64,000 nt of DNA from Stenotrophomonas rhizophila (GCF_003751305.1 NZ_RJKV01000001.1:1221586-1285585); one strand, 5' to 3'. Positions 18,555 to 28,665 are shown, numbered from the stretch's first letter. The notes: generated by a model from the letters alone, not told the origin. Numbers and translations: made by a program.

Positions 18555-20231
18555 TTACGGCGCGGGCGTATCGCGCAGTTCGCGGCGCAGGATCTTGCCC
18601 ACGTTGGTCTTCGGCAGTTCCTTGCGGAACTCCACGATGCGCGGGTGCTTGTAGCCGGTCAGGTTGGCACGCGCGTGTTCCTTGACCATCTCGGCGGTGA
18701 GGTTGGGGTCCTTCTTGACGATGACCACCTTGACCACTTCGCCGGACTTCTCGTCGGGCACGCCGACTGCGGCGACTTCGAGCACACCGGGCATCATCGC
18801 GATGACGTCTTCAACCTCGTTGGGATACACATTGAAGCCGGACACCAGGATCATGTCCTTCTTGCGATCCACGATGTAGAAGAAGCCCTGTTCGTCCATC
18901 CGCGCCATGTCGCCGGTGTGCAGCCAGCCCTCGGCATCGACCGCCTGTGCAGTGTCCTCCGGGCGCTGCCAGTAACCCTTCATCACCTGCGGGCCCTTGA
19001 TGCACAGCTCGCCGACTTCACCGGCCGCCAGGGTCTGACCGTTGTCATCCTTGACGCAGGCGTCGGTGGACGGAATCGGCAGACCGATCGCGCCGTTGTA
19101 CTCGGCCAGGCTGAGCGGATTGATGCAGGCGGCCGGCGAGGTCTCGGTCAGGCCATAAGCCTCGACCAGGGTCACGCCGGTGACCTTCTTCCAGCGCTCG
19201 GCGACGGCGCGCTGCACCGCCATGCCGCCACCCAGGGTGACCTTCAGCGAGGAGAAGTCGATCTCGTCGAAGCCGGGGGTGTTGAGCAGGCCGTTGAACA
19301 GCGTGTTGACGCCGGTGATCGCGGTGAAGCGGGTCGCCTTGAGCTCCTTGACGAAGCCCTTCATGTCGCGCGGATTGGTGATCAGGTAGTTGCAGCCACC
19401 GAACTTCATGAAGACCAGGCCGTTCGCCGTCAACGCGAAGATGTGGTACAGCGGCAGGGCGGTGATGATCACCTCCTTGCCCATCTCGATCCCCGAGGCG
19501 GAAATCCACGCCGAGGCCTGCTGCATGTTGGCGACCAGGTTGCGGTTGGTCAGCATCGCGCCCTTGGCCACGCCGGTGGTGCCGCCGGTGTACTGCAGGA
19601 AGGCGACATCGTCGTGGTCGATCTCGACCTTGGGGAGGGTGTGGCGGCTGCCGAGCTTGAGTGCCTGGTTGAAGCGGATCGCGCCGCGCAGGCTGTAGTT
19701 GGGCACCATCTTCTTGATGTACTTCAGCACGAAGTTCACCACGATGCCCTTGGCGCCGAGCATGTCGCCCAGGCCGGTGGTCACCACCTGCTTGATCGGG
19801 GTATCGGCGATGACCTGCTGCACGGTGTCGCAGAAGTTGTCGACCACCACCAGCACGGCCGCGCCGGAATCCACCAGCTGATGCTTGAGCTCGCGGGCGG
19901 TGTACAGCGGGTTGACGTTGACCACGGTCAGGCCGGCACGCAGCACGCCGAAGGTCGCGATCGGGTACTGCAGGCAGTTGGGCATCATCAGGGCAACGCG
20001 GTCGCCCTTCTTGAGCTGCAGCTCACCGAGCAGGTAGGCGGCGAACTGTTCGACCAGTGCGTCCGTTTCCCCGTAGGTCAGAACCTTGCCGAAACTGGAG
20101 TAGGCGGGGCGGTCGCGGAACTTGGCCACCGAGGTGTCGAAGACGGCCGAGACCGAATGGAACTCGTTGACGTCGATCTCGGCGGGTACGCCTTTGGGAT
20201 AACTCTGCAGCCAGGGTCGTTCCAGACTCAT
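18555..20231 (-). CDS. rpfB: Long-chain fatty-acyl-CoA ligase RpfB
   Basis: A 558-residue AMP-forming ligase of the FadD type. It activates free fatty acids to CoA esters and is linked to turnover of the DSF signal in Xanthomonas. The ATP/AMP motif YTGGTTGVAKGAML is near residue 215. The A5 motif is at VEAYGLTETSPAA, and the FACS signature is in GWLHTGDMARMDEQGFFYIVD. The C-terminal lysine lies in LPKTNVGKILRREL. An AGGGGGAA ribosome site precedes the ATG. It sits upstream of rpfF on the same strand, with a terminator between them. Confidence 0.95.
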   Translation of the reverse strand: MSLERPWLQSYPKGVPAEIDVNEFHSVSAVFDTSVAKFRDRPAYSSFGKVLTYGETDALVEQFAAYLLGELQLKKGDRVALMMPNCLQYPIATFGVLRAGLTVVNVNPLYTARELKHQLVDSGAAVLVVVDNFCDTVQQVIADTPIKQVVTTGLGDMLGAKGIVVNFVLKYIKKMVPNYSLRGAIRFNQALKLGSRHTLPKVEIDHDDVAFLQYTGGTTGVAKGAMLTNRNLVANMQQASAWISASGIEMGKEVIITALPLYHIFALTANGLVFMKFGGCNYLITNPRDMKGFVKELKATRFTAITGVNTLFNGLLNTPGFDEIDFSSLKVTLGGGMAVQRAVAERWKKVTGVTLVEAYGLTETSPAACINPLSLAEYNGAIGLPIPSTDACVKDDNGQTLAAGEVGELCIKGPQVMKGYWQRPEDTAQAVDAEGWLHTGDMARMDEQGFFYIVDRKKDMILVSGFNVYPNEVEDVIAMMPGVLEVAAVGVPDEKSGEVVKVVIVKKDPNLTAEMVKEHARANLTGYKHPRIVEFRKELPKTNVGKILRRELRDTPAP

Positions 20232-20393
20232 ATTCCCCCTCCAGGAAACGTGGATGATGTAACGCGATGACGGAGAGTATCCGTCGTTTCATGCCTCGGC
20301 AGCATACCGTCCCGAATGGGAAACGCGAAGGGCCTGTGAAGAAAGGCCGCAGAGGGTCACCAGGACGCGTTGTTTGCGACATGCCCGGTCGAT

Positions 20394-20419
20394 GCCCACG
20401 ACCAACGGTCGTGGGCTAC
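20394..20419 (-). repeat. GTAG-headed palindrome (SMAG-like variant)
   Basis: GCCCACGACC and GGTCGTGGGC form a perfect ten-base stem with a three-base loop; on the minus strand the unit starts with GTAG. A related but imperfect GGTCGTGG copy follows at about 20421-20440. It lies downstream of acnA and upstream of rpfB and may end the acnA transcript. Confidence 0.75.
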
Positions 20420-20475
20420 CGTGTGGACCACGACCGGTGGGCGTGACCCGACGCCACAGCAACGCGGCGGCTGGC

Positions 20476-23232
20476 TTACTTCTTCCCCGCCAGCTGGCGC
20501 AGCACGTACTGCAACAGGCCGCCGTGCTTGAAGTACTCCACCTCCTTCGGGGTCAGCAGCATCACATGCGCCTCGAACGTCTTCTTCGTGCCATCGCCCT
20601 TGGTGGCGGTGAGGGTGGCCGACTTGCTGGCGCCATCCTCCAGGCCGGTGATGTCCACCACTTCCGAGCCGTCCAGGCCCAGGCTCTGTGCGTTCTCGCC
20701 ATTCTTGAACTGCAGCGGCAGCACGCCCATGCCGACCAGGTTGGAGCGGTGGATGCGCTCGAAGCTCTCGGCGATCACCGCCTTGACGCCCAGCAGGTTG
20801 GTGCCCTTGGCCGCCCAGTCGCGGGAGGAGCCGGTGCCGTATTCCTTGCCGGCGAACACCACCAGCGGGACGCCCTCGGCCTTGTACTTGACGGCCGCAT
20901 CATAGATCGCCAGTTTCTGCGGCTCGCCGCCGTCCTTCGGGAAGTACAGCGTGTTGCCGCCTTCTTCGCCGCCGAACATCAGGTTCTTGATCCGGATGTT
21001 GGCGAAGGTGCCGCGCACCATGACGTCATCATTGCCGCGGCGGCTGCCGTAGCTGTTGAAGTCGGCCGGCTGCACGCCACGCTCCTGCAGGAAGCGGCCT
21101 GCAGGGGAATCCTTCTTGATGTTGCCGGCCGGGGAGATGTGATCGGTGGTGATCGAGTCGCCGAACAGGCCCATCACGCGCGCGCCGTGCACGTCATCGA
21201 TGTGGCCGACGTCCATTGTCATGCCCTCGAAGTAGGGCGGGTTCTTGATGTAGGTCGAGCTGCCGTCCCACTCGTACAGATCGCCATCGGGCGACTTGAT
21301 GGTGTTCCAGCGGGTGTCGCCCTTGAACACGTCGGCATAGTTCTTCTTGAACATCTCCGGCCCGATGGTCGCGGCGATCACGTCGCCGATTTCCTTGTTG
21401 CTCGGCCAGATATCGCGCAGGTACACCGGCTGGCCATCGCTGCCCGTGCCCAGCGGCTCGGTGGTCAGGTCGATATCGGTGGTGCCGGCGATGGCGTAGG
21501 CGACGACCAGCGGCGGGCTGGCCAGGTAATTCATCTTCACTTCCGGGTGCACGCGGCCTTCGAAGTTGCGGTTGCCCGACAACACCGAGGCCACCACCAG
21601 GTCACCGGCGGCGATGCCGGCACTGACTTCGGTGGGCAGGGGGCCGGAGTTGCCGATACAGGTGGTGCAGCCATAGCCGACCACATAGAACCCGACCTTC
21701 TCCAGCTCGGTGAGCACACCGGCTTTTTCCAGGTAATCGGTGACCACGCGCGAGCCTGGGCCGAGCGAGGTCTTGACCCACGGCTTGCGGTCCAGGCCCT
21801 TGGCTGCGGCGTTACGCGCGAGCAGTCCGGCACCGATCATCACCGCCGGATTGGAGGTGTTGGTGCACGAGGTAATCGCGGCGATCACCACCGCGCCATC
21901 CTTCAGACGGAATTTCTGGCCATCCAGCTCGACATCGCTGTAGCCCTTGGCCAGCTGTTCGTTGCCGACCGCCGCGCCGCCACCTTCGTTGACGAACGTG
22001 GAGACGTCATCGTTGCGCTTGTCGCGGTTGGTGGTCAGGCCGACCAGATTCTCGCGGTAGTTCTGCTTGACGTCTTCCAGCAGCACGCGGTCCTGCGGGC
22101 GCTTGGGACCCGCCAGCGACGGCTTGACCTCGCCCATGTCCAGTTCCAGCGTGGCGCTGTAGCTGGCGTGCGCGGTGTTGGCGTCGTGCCACAGGCCCTG
22201 GGCCTTGGCATAGGCCTCCACCAGCGCGATCTGTTCCTCGCTGCGGCCGGACAGGCGCAGGTAGGTCAGCGATTCCTCATCGATCGGGAAGATGCCGCAG
22301 GTCGCGCCGTACTCCGGCGCCATGTTGCCGATCGTGGCACGGTCGGCCAGCGGCAGATGCTGCAGACCTTCGCCGAAGAACTCCACGAACTTGCCGACCA
22401 CGCCGTGCTTGCGCAGCATCTGGGTGACGGTCAGCACCAGATCGGTGGCGGTGGCGCCTTCGGGCATGCGGCCGGTCAGCTTGAAGCCGACCACCTGCGG
22501 GATCAGCATCGACGACGGCTGGCCGAGCATGGCGGCCTCGGCTTCGATACCGCCTACGCCCCAGCCGAGCACGCCGATGCCATTGATCATGGTGGTGTGG
22601 CTGTCGGTCCCGAACACGGTGTCCGGGTACGCCACCGCCTTGCCATCCTTGTCCGCAGTCATGACGACGCGGGCCAGGTTTTCCAGATTCACCTGGTGGA
22701 CGATGCCGGTGTTCGGCGGCACTACCTTGAAGTTGTCGAAGGCCTTCTGGCCCCAGCGCAGGAAGCCGTAGCGTTCCTGATTACGCTGGAATTCGATCTT
22801 GCCGTTGAGGTCCAGCGCATCGGGCGTACCGAACACATCAACCTGCACCGAGTGATCGATCACCAGCTCGGAGGGGATCTGCGGATTGATCTGCTCCGGG
22901 CGTCCGCCGAGCTTGACCACCGCATCGCGCATCGCGGCCAGATCGACCACGCACGGCACGCCGGTGAAATCCTGCAGCACCACGCGGGCGGGCATGAAGG
23001 CAATCTCGATGTCGGGCTCGGCCTTGGGGTCCCACTGGGCTACGGCCTGGATGTGGTCCTTGCCGACGGTCACGCCGCCATCCTCGTGCCGGAGCAGATT
23101 CTCCAGCAGGATCTTCATCGAATAGGGCAGGTGGGAAATGTCGAACGTCTGTCCGAGCTTGGGCAGGCTGAAGTAGTCGTAGGTGGTGCCGCCGACGTCC
23201 AGCTGGCTGCGGGTGGAGAACGAATCGCTCAT
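20476..23232 (-). CDS. acnA: Aconitate hydratase A (RpfA)
   Basis: A 918-residue aconitase of the AcnA/IRP1 type that interconverts citrate and isocitrate in the citric acid cycle using a 4Fe-4S cluster. The cluster region shows [15 protein letters not shown], the substrate region [23 protein letters not shown], and the C-terminal swivel domain the [15 protein letters not shown] stretch. In Xanthomonas the gene beside rpfB is called rpfA and links iron status to virulence factor output. A GAGGAG site precedes the ATG. Confidence 0.96.
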   Translation of the reverse strand: MSDSFSTRSQLDVGGTTYDYFSLPKLGQTFDISHLPYSMKILLENLLRHEDGGVTVGKDHIQAVAQWDPKAEPDIEIAFMPARVVLQDFTGVPCVVDLAAMRDAVVKLGGRPEQINPQIPSELVIDHSVQVDVFGTPDALDLNGKIEFQRNQERYGFLRWGQKAFDNFKVVPPNTGIVHQVNLENLARVVMTADKDGKAVAYPDTVFGTDSHTTMINGIGVLGWGVGGIEAEAAMLGQPSSMLIPQVVGFKLTGRMPEGATATDLVLTVTQMLRKHGVVGKFVEFFGEGLQHLPLADRATIGNMAPEYGATCGIFPIDEESLTYLRLSGRSEEQIALVEAYAKAQGLWHDANTAHASYSATLELDMGEVKPSLAGPKRPQDRVLLEDVKQNYRENLVGLTTNRDKRNDDVSTFVNEGGGAAVGNEQLAKGYSDVELDGQKFRLKDGAVVIAAITSCTNTSNPAVMIGAGLLARNAAAKGLDRKPWVKTSLGPGSRVVTDYLEKAGVLTELEKVGFYVVGYGCTTCIGNSGPLPTEVSAGIAAGDLVVASVLSGNRNFEGRVHPEVKMNYLASPPLVVAYAIAGTTDIDLTTEPLGTGSDGQPVYLRDIWPSNKEIGDVIAATIGPEMFKKNYADVFKGDTRWNTIKSPDGDLYEWDGSSTYIKNPPYFEGMTMDVGHIDDVHGARVMGLFGDSITTDHISPAGNIKKDSPAGRFLQERGVQPADFNSYGSRRGNDDVMVRGTFANIRIKNLMFGGEEGGNTLYFPKDGGEPQKLAIYDAAVKYKAEGVPLVVFAGKEYGTGSSRDWAAKGTNLLGVKAVIAESFERIHRSNLVGMGVLPLQFKNGENAQSLGLDGSEVVDITGLEDGASKSATLTATKGDGTKKTFEAHVMLLTPKEVEYFKHGGLLQYVLRQLAGKK

Positions 23233-23428
23233 TGCAGAAACTCCTCTTGCGGATGGCTTGCAAGGGCTGCGCCGGAACGCGCCTGCTTGCGGCTGCCGTC
23301 GGGCTCGCTGCGCCCGCCGATGCGTCGCAGTATGCGACAGCGGCAGGGGCGTGCCAGCCCTTGGGCTCAGGACGGAAGGTTACACAGGCATGTGTAGTGC
23401 CGATGTCATCGCCCGGGGCCCGAATGCA

Positions 23429-23453
23429 GACGGGGCGCCATGAGCGCCCCGTC
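23429..23453 (-). terminator. Stem-loop after the BamE-like gene
   Basis: GACGGGGCGC pairs perfectly with GCGCCCCGTC across a five-base loop, 25 bases after the stop of the gene at 23478. It has no clear T-run. Confidence 0.55.
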
Positions 23454-23477
23454 GGGAAGTAGCTGGTGGGCGGCCGC

Positions 23478-23855
23478 TTACTTGCCGTTGGCGGCATCGA
23501 TCAGCGGATTGCCGGTCTTGCCCACGGCATTGGTCTTGGACTTGGCCGACAGCACGCCGGTCTTGCCGAACTCGAACACCGTGGCTTCCTGGACGTTCTT
23601 GCCGAACGACTTGATCTTGACGAAGTCGTAGTACCAGACCTGCGTGTCGCCAAGCTGTTCGCGGCGGCTGGGGGCACCGAAGGCGCCGCGGACATCCTCC
23701 TGGGTGGTCTTGCCCACTTCGGCGGCATCCAGCTGCTGCTGGGTGATCTCGGTGCCGGTGGTGTAGGCGCCAAACGGGTTGGCATGCGCCGGCGGGGCCG
23801 CGAGGGCCAGCGGGGCAGCAATCAGCAGGGCAAAGGCGAGGGTGGTGGCGCGCAT
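23478..23855 (-). CDS. Small exported protein with SmpA/OmlA (BamE)-like region
   Basis: A 125-residue protein with a signal peptide (MRATTLAFALLIAAPLALAA; cleavage near APPAHA). The mature part has the stretch VGKTTQEDVRGAFGAPSRREQLGDT followed by VWYYDF, which resembles the BamE/SmpA fold in which a small two-layer domain binds other envelope proteins. No lipobox cysteine is seen, so it is probably soluble in the periplasm rather than a lipoprotein. The resemblance is by motif only, and the true BamE is likely elsewhere. Confidence 0.65.
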   Translation of the reverse strand: MRATTLAFALLIAAPLALAAPPAHANPFGAYTTGTEITQQQLDAAEVGKTTQEDVRGAFGAPSRREQLGDTQVWYYDFVKIKSFGKNVQEATVFEFGKTGVLSAKSKTNAVGKTGNPLIDAANGK

Positions 23856-23999
23856 CGTGGGATGTCCTTGTCTATCGATGGGTGTGCGGGTCGCCAGGGT
23901 GACGGGAAGTGTCCGCGTCCGGGCGGCAGCGGTGGCTGCCCGACCAGTCTAGCCTTCTTGCGCGGCCCACGGCGCCCGCAAGGCAGGCGGCGCCTGGAT

Positions 24000-24041
24000 T
24001 TGCCCCTGAACGATAAAGTACGTACAATTCATACATACTTT
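24000..24041 (+). promoter_or_regulatory. Promoter with overlapping dyad operator of the vapBC-type pair
   Basis: A sigma-70 type promoter, TTGCCC (24000-24005), 17 bases, TACAAT (24023-24028), leads the antitoxin gene. A near-perfect inverted repeat, AAAGTACGTA (24015-24024) and TACATACTTT (24032-24041), separated by seven bases, covers the -10 box. This is the expected layout for an AbrB-type antitoxin repressing its own operon. Confidence 0.7.
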
Positions 24042-24055
24042 TTGAGGCGTACCCC

Positions 24056-24280
24056 ATGGAAGCCACCGTTGCAGAGCGCGGACAGATCACCCTGCCCAAG
24101 GCCGTGCGTGATGCGTTGGGGCTGACCAAGGGCACCCAGCTCACCGTCGAGCTGGAAGGCGGCCGCATCATCCTGCGCAAGAGCGTGGACGATGCGATCT
24201 CACGCGCCCGCGGCAAATTCGCGCTGGACGGCTTCGAGTCGTCCGAGGCTGCGGTGAAGGCCGTCCGTGACGAAGACTGA
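24056..24280 (+). CDS. AbrB/SpoVT (VapB/MazE-like) antitoxin
   Basis: A 74-residue protein whose first 45 residues form a swapped-hairpin AbrB DNA-binding domain (VAERGQITLPKAVRDALGL, then GGRIILRKS). The tail (residues 46-74) is charged and would bind the toxin. It is followed directly by a PIN-domain gene and preceded by an overlapping operator dyad. Together these support an autoregulated type II toxin-antitoxin operon. Confidence 0.87.
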   Translation: MEATVAERGQITLPKAVRDALGLTKGTQLTVELEGGRIILRKSVDDAISRARGKFALDGFESSEAAVKAVRDED

Positions 24281-24287
24281 GCCTGCG

Positions 24288-24686
24288 ATGATCGCCGTCG
24301 ATTCGCCGGTGCTGATCGAACTGCTCAGCAACGGCCCGCAGGCTGACGCCGTGGAGGCCTGTCTGCGCCAGAACCTGGTCGGCGGCCGCGTGGTGGTCTG
24401 CGGGGCGACCCTGGCCGAACTGTGCGCCTCGCTGCGCGGCGGTGCCGAAGTGCTCGAGGCGCTGGAGGAAATGGGCGTCCATTTCAACGCGCTGGAAGCC
24501 AAATCGGCCCTGCGTGCAGGCGAGATGCAGCGCCGTCACCGGCAGCGCGGCGAAGGCCGCCGCAGCCTGGACGACTTCATGGTGGGTTCGCACGCACTGC
24601 TGCAGTGCGACGGCCTGATCACCTGGAACGACAAATTTTACCGCGACTACTTCAAGGGCCTGAAGCTGATCGTGCCGCACGCCTGA
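24288..24686 (+). CDS. PIN-domain toxin (VapC family)
   Basis: A 132-residue PIN-domain ribonuclease. The acidic active-site residues expected in the fold are visible: Asp in [11 protein letters not shown] near the N-terminus, Glu in [11 protein letters not shown], and Asp pairs in [12 protein letters not shown] and [13 protein letters not shown]. Family members cleave tRNA or rRNA when free of antitoxin. I chose the ATG at 24288; a GTG at 24267 overlapping the antitoxin end would add seven residues. It is flanked by acnA on the far side and acnB downstream, with no mobility genes. Confidence 0.85.
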   Translation: MIAVDSPVLIELLSNGPQADAVEACLRQNLVGGRVVVCGATLAELCASLRGGAEVLEALEEMGVHFNALEAKSALRAGEMQRRHRQRGEGRRSLDDFMVGSHALLQCDGLITWNDKFYRDYFKGLKLIVPHA

Positions 24687-24735
24687 GCCCATACTTTTAA
24701 ACCGCATTCTTTCAAAGAATCACCCGGGAGTTGTC

Positions 24736-27321
24736 ATGTTGGAAGCCTACCGCCACCACGTAGCCGAGCGCGCCGCGCTTGGCATCCCGCCGCTGCCGCT
24801 GAGCGCCCAGCAGACGGCCGACGTCATCGAACTGCTGAAGAACCCGCCCGCTGGCGAAGCCGAGTTCCTGCTGGAACTGCTGACCCACCGCGTGCCGGCC
24901 GGCGTCGATGACGCTGCCAAGGTCAAGGCCTCGTACCTGGCCGCGATCGCCCTGGGCAGCGAAGTCAATCCGCTGATCACGCGCGAGCGCGCCACCGAAC
25001 TGCTGGGCACCATGCTCGGCGGTTACAACGTCGCGCCGCTGGTCCAGCTGCTGGACGACAGCGCCGTGGGTGCCATCGCCGCCAATGCGCTGAAGAACAC
25101 CCTGCTGGTGTTCGATGCCTTCCACGACGTGCAGGAAAAGGCCAAGGCCGGCAACGCGAACGCCCAGGGCGTGCTGCAGAGCTGGGCCGATGCCGAATGG
25201 TTCACCAGCCGTCCGCAGGTGCCGGAAAGCCTGACCATCACCGTGCTCAAGGTGACCGGCGAAACCAACACCGACGACCTGTCGCCGGCCCCGGATGCCA
25301 CCACCCGCCCGGACATCCCGCTGCACGCCCTGGCGATGCTGAAGAACAAGCGTGATGGCATCGAGCCGGAAGAAGATGGCAAGCGCGGCCCGGTCAAGTT
25401 CCTGGAATCGCTGAAGGACAAGGGCCACCTGGTTGCCTATGTGGGCGACGTGGTCGGTACCGGTTCCAGCCGCAAGTCGGCCACCAACTCGGTGCTGTGG
25501 TTCACCGGCGAAGATATTCCCTTCATCCCGAACAAGCGCTTCGGCGGCGTGTGCCTGGGTTCGAAGATCGCCCCGATCTTCTACAACACGATGGAAGACG
25601 CCGGCGCGCTGCCGATCGAACTCGACGTGTCGCAGATGAACATGGGCGATGTGATCGAGCTGCGCCCGTACGACGGCAAGGCCCTGAAGGACGGCGCCGT
25701 CATCGCCGAGTTCAAGGTCAAGTCCGACGTGCTGTTCGACGAAGTGCGCGCCGGTGGCCGCATTCCGCTGATCATCGGCCGCGGGCTGACCGCCAAGGCG
25801 CGTGAAGCGCTGGGCCTGGCCCCGACCGATCTGTTCCGCCTGCCGATGGACCCGCCGGATACCGGCAAGGGCTTCTCGCTGGCGCAGAAGATGGTCGGCC
25901 GCGCCTGTGGCCTGCCGGAAGGCCAGGGCATGCGCCCGGGCACCTACTGCGAACCGAAGATGACCTCGGTGGGCTCGCAGGACACCACCGGCCCGATGAC
26001 CCGTGACGAGCTGAAGGATCTGGCCTGCCTGGGCTTCTCGGCCGACCTGGTGATGCAGTCGTTCTGCCACACCGCGGCGTACCCGAAGCCGGTGGACGTC
26101 AAGACCCACCACACGCTGCCGGAGTTCATCTCCACCCGTGGCGGCATCTCGCTGCGCCCGGGCGACGGCGTCATCCACAGCTGGCTCAACCGCATGCTGC
26201 TGCCCGACACCGTCGGCACCGGTGGCGACTCGCACACCCGTTTCCCGGTGGGCATTTCGTTCCCGGCCGGCTCGGGCCTGGTCGCCTTCGCCGCTGCCAC
26301 CGGCGTGATGCCGCTGGACATGCCCGAATCGGTGCTGGTCCGCTTCAAGGGCAAGATGCAGCCGGGCGTGACCCTGCGTGACCTGGTCAACGCGATCCCG
26401 CTGTACGCGATCAAGTCCGGTCTGCTGACCGTGGCCAAGGCGGGCAAGAAGAACATCTTCTCCGGCCGCATCCTGGAAATCGAAGGTCTGCCGGAGCTGA
26501 AGGTCGAGCAGGCGTTCGAACTGTCCGATGCCTCGGCCGAACGTTCGGCCGCCGGTTGCTCGGTGCACCTGAACAAGGAGCCGATCATTGAGTACCTCAC
26601 CAGCAACATCACGCTGCTGAAGTGGATGATTGCCGAGGGTTACCAGGACGCCCGTTCGCTGGCGCGCCGCATCGAGAAGATGGAAGCCTGGCTGGCCAAC
26701 CCGGAGCTGCTGGCCCCGGATGCCGACGCCGAATATGCCGCCGTCATCGAGATCGACCTGGCCGACATCCACGAGCCGATCGTGGCCTGCCCGAACGATC
26801 CGGACGACGTCAAGACGCTGTCCGACGTGGCCGGTGCGGCGATCGACGAAGTGTTCATCGGTTCGTGCATGACCAACATCGGTCACTTCCGTGCGGCGGC
26901 CAAGCTGCTGGAAGGCAAGCGCGACATCCCGACCAAGCTGTGGGTGGCCCCGCCGACCAAGATGGATGCTTCGGAGCTGACCAAGGAAGGCCATTACGGC
27001 ACCTTCGGCACCGCCGGCGCCCGCATGGAAATGCCGGGCTGCTCGCTGTGCATGGGCAACCAGGCGCAGGTGCGTGAGGGCGCGACGGTGTTCTCGACCT
27101 CGACCCGCAACTTCCCGAACCGTCTGGGCCGCAACTCCAACGTGTACCTGGGGTCGGCCGAACTGGCCGCGATCTGTTCGCGTCTGGGTCGCATCCCGAC
27201 CAAGGAAGAGTACATGGCCGACATCGGCGTGCTGGATGCAAGCAGCAAGGACATCTACCGCTACATGAACTTCGACCAGATCGAGGACTACCAGGACGTG
27301 GCGAAGACGGTCGCTGCCTGA
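24736..27321 (+). CDS. acnB: Bifunctional aconitate hydratase 2 / 2-methylisocitrate dehydratase
   Basis: An 861-residue aconitase B. It starts with the HEAT-like domain special to AcnB ([22 protein letters not shown]). The swivel domain follows, with [22 protein letters not shown] and [13 protein letters not shown], and then the cluster-binding region. Cluster cysteines are in [15 protein letters not shown] and [12 protein letters not shown]. It is the main housekeeping aconitase in many proteobacteria. A GGGAG site precedes the ATG, and a strong terminator follows the gene. Confidence 0.97.
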   Translation: MLEAYRHHVAERAALGIPPLPLSAQQTADVIELLKNPPAGEAEFLLELLTHRVPAGVDDAAKVKASYLAAIALGSEVNPLITRERATELLGTMLGGYNVAPLVQLLDDSAVGAIAANALKNTLLVFDAFHDVQEKAKAGNANAQGVLQSWADAEWFTSRPQVPESLTITVLKVTGETNTDDLSPAPDATTRPDIPLHALAMLKNKRDGIEPEEDGKRGPVKFLESLKDKGHLVAYVGDVVGTGSSRKSATNSVLWFTGEDIPFIPNKRFGGVCLGSKIAPIFYNTMEDAGALPIELDVSQMNMGDVIELRPYDGKALKDGAVIAEFKVKSDVLFDEVRAGGRIPLIIGRGLTAKAREALGLAPTDLFRLPMDPPDTGKGFSLAQKMVGRACGLPEGQGMRPGTYCEPKMTSVGSQDTTGPMTRDELKDLACLGFSADLVMQSFCHTAAYPKPVDVKTHHTLPEFISTRGGISLRPGDGVIHSWLNRMLLPDTVGTGGDSHTRFPVGISFPAGSGLVAFAAATGVMPLDMPESVLVRFKGKMQPGVTLRDLVNAIPLYAIKSGLLTVAKAGKKNIFSGRILEIEGLPELKVEQAFELSDASAERSAAGCSVHLNKEPIIEYLTSNITLLKWMIAEGYQDARSLARRIEKMEAWLANPELLAPDADAEYAAVIEIDLADIHEPIVACPNDPDDVKTLSDVAGAAIDEVFIGSCMTNIGHFRAAAKLLEGKRDIPTKLWVAPPTKMDASELTKEGHYGTFGTAGARMEMPGCSLCMGNQAQVREGATVFSTSTRNFPNRLGRNSNVYLGSAELAAICSRLGRIPTKEEYMADIGVLDASSKDIYRYMNFDQIEDYQDVAKTVAA

Positions 27322-27325
27322 TGCG

Positions 27326-27348
27326 GTAGTGCCGGCCGCTGGCCGGCA
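27326..27348 (+). repeat. SMAG/REP-type palindrome
   Basis: GTAG followed by an imperfect palindrome of GCCGGCCGCTGGCCGGC type, directly after the acnB stop. It is the same family as at 2521 and 60239. Confidence 0.88.
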
Positions 27349-27360
27349 CCCCGTTGAAAT

Positions 27361-27390
27361 GAAAACCCCCGGTGAGAATCGGGGGTTTTC
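27361..27390 (+). terminator. Intrinsic terminator of acnB
   Basis: GAAAACCCCCG pairs perfectly with CGGGGGTTTTC across an eight-base loop, ending in a T-run. It lies 40 bases after acnB. Confidence 0.9.
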
Positions 27391-27435
27391 GTTTGGTGGT
27401 CCTGGTCGAATTGTGACCTGGTTTAGGAGCTTCCT

Positions 27436-28275
27436 TTGGCCGAAAATTACGGAAATGACTTTGGTGGCAATGGTCGCGCTGCCTGGATGCTGGCAATTGG
27501 ATCCATGGTCGCACTCATTCTGGTGCTGGCGCCTATTGCATTCTATTTTTACAATTTCTCTACAGCGCAGATATCCAAGGATCCCGCGGACTGGTCCAGT
27601 TTTGGTTCCTACGTGGCGGGGACTGTTGGAACAGTGTTGGCGATCGCGAGTGTCACCGCCCTGATCGTCACATTGCGCAGCACTTCATCTCAACATTCAA
27701 GGATGTACGCGCTAACGCTGAGAGCCTTGGAGAAGAGCGAGCGGCAGCTGCAATTGATGGAGAGACAGCATGGGGTTGAAGTGTTCCAAGGCTTTCTCGA
27801 CGAGCTGAGGACATCAATCGAGAAGCCAGTTCGTGTCCGAAATTCCGATGTATCGCATGATCAGTTTTTCGCTGATGCGTACAAGCGTCTCTCCGTTTCG
27901 GTTTGGGCTCGGATGTCAAACAACAACCAAGAGGCGCGACGCGGTTTTGACCTTATGCTTTCCGGTGGAATTCTGCGAGAAATGGGGGTTTCATTCCATG
28001 CGCAGAGGACAAAGCTGTGGATCGTCATCAATTTTCTGGACAAATGCGAGAGTTTGGAGTTGAGGTCGGAATGCTTGCGGTTGGCTCGCAGCAAGTTGAA
28101 CGAAGATATGATGTTCTGGCTATGCGGAGATATCTATCTCGAGATGCGCGAAGTATTCCTCAGGCGCAATGATCTACTCTTCTTTCCGAAACGAGCCGCA
28201 CGTGCCATTGAGCGCGGCACAGAGAGCGCGCTCGCTCAGGGCCCTCCACCCAATGGACAGCTTGAGGATTTCTAG
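27436..28275 (+). CDS. Membrane protein resembling putative phage abortive-infection (AbiC-like) family
   Basis: A 279-residue protein starting at TTG, six bases after GGAG. Two hydrophobic segments lie near residues 17-40 and 57-76 (WMLAIGSMVALILVLAPIAF and AGTVGTVLAIASVTALIVTL). Between them is DPADWSSFGSYVAG, which from memory resembles the putAbiC family (two N-terminal spans, a coiled segment, then a helical cytoplasmic part). The rest has no motif I know. The gene is visibly more AT-rich than acnB and cheB and sits in a short accessory patch, consistent with horizontal gain. A defence role is inferred from family resemblance only. Confidence 0.6.
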   Translation: MAENYGNDFGGNGRAAWMLAIGSMVALILVLAPIAFYFYNFSTAQISKDPADWSSFGSYVAGTVGTVLAIASVTALIVTLRSTSSQHSRMYALTLRALEKSERQLQLMERQHGVEVFQGFLDELRTSIEKPVRVRNSDVSHDQFFADAYKRLSVSVWARMSNNNQEARRGFDLMLSGGILREMGVSFHAQRTKLWIVINFLDKCESLELRSECLRLARSKLNEDMMFWLCGDIYLEMREVFLRRNDLLFFPKRAARAIERGTESALAQGPPPNGQLEDF

Positions 28276-28302
28276 CACACCCAGTTCCCCTGGAGGCAGC
28301 TG

Positions 28303-28403
28303 CGCGCCAACGCCATCGAACGCTCCGCAATGGGGTCCAGCGGTAACCTGTCCTTCGCCGGGCGCGCTTGAATGTCGCGACCGGGGTGCCCCAGACCACG
28401 CTG
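28303..28403 (-). pseudogene. Decayed fragment of the cheB 3' end
   Basis: About 100 bases match the 3' end of the intact cheB (29076-29177) in the same orientation. By eye about four of five positions are identical, with small gaps. On the minus strand the piece still reads SVVWGTPVATFK against [12 protein letters not shown] of CheB and then loses the frame. It lies between the AbiC-like gene and two small ORFs and marks an old recombination or insertion junction. Confidence 0.7.
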
Positions 28404-28479
28404 CGGGCTGTGCCAAGGGCCGGCCGGAGATTCAAAATGCGACGAGTATCCGCGTTGACTTCAATTCGAGGGAAAAGTG

Positions 28480-28665
28480 ATGATTTCGGCTCAAAGACGT
28501 GATGCGATCAGGGCTGCGAGGTCGAAGGCAGGGCTGGAGCGGGAGAACGTGGAGAAGCGCGAAACGCATGCAGGAGAGCTGGTTCAAGCGATGAACGAGA
28601 ACCTGGGAACTCGCCTCAATGTGCCAGATTTTGGCCGCTTCCGGCCTGGTCGCAGCGTACGTTGA
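28480..28665 (+). CDS. Small ORF of unknown function
   Basis: A 61-residue charged peptide (MISAQRRDAIRAARSKAG..., many Arg, Glu and Ala) predicted to be helical. A GAGGGAAAA ribosome site lies just before the ATG (a GTG at 28477 is directly adjacent). It overlaps the next ORF by 47 bases in another frame. The two may be one gene broken by a frameshift: the conserved-looking reading could pass from the N-terminal helix here into the 28619 frame. I recognise no family. Confidence 0.45.
   Translation: MISAQRRDAIRAARSKAGLERENVEKRETHAGELVQAMNENLGTRLNVPDFGRFRPGRSVR

Noticed and set aside
18645..20270. Long open frame on the + strand opposite rpfB
   Set aside because: Antisense shadow of the RpfB gene, with no ribosome site or recognisable domain.
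20374..23397. Very long open frame on the + strand (about 1000 codons) opposite acnA
   Set aside because: It is antisense to a clear aconitase. High-GC coding sequence leaves long open frames opposite it. The translation is rich in His, Gly and Val with no domain.
23856..24055. Searched for a mobile-element boundary next to the toxin-antitoxin pair
   Set aside because: No integrase, transposase, terminal repeats or target duplication could be seen around 23856-24735.
24712..26994. 760-codon open frame on the - strand opposite acnB
   Set aside because: Antisense to aconitase B; His/Gly/Arg-rich translation typical of shadow frames.
26994..27254. Small open frames around the end of acnB
   Set aside because: They lie inside acnB in other frames and have no ribosome site of their own.
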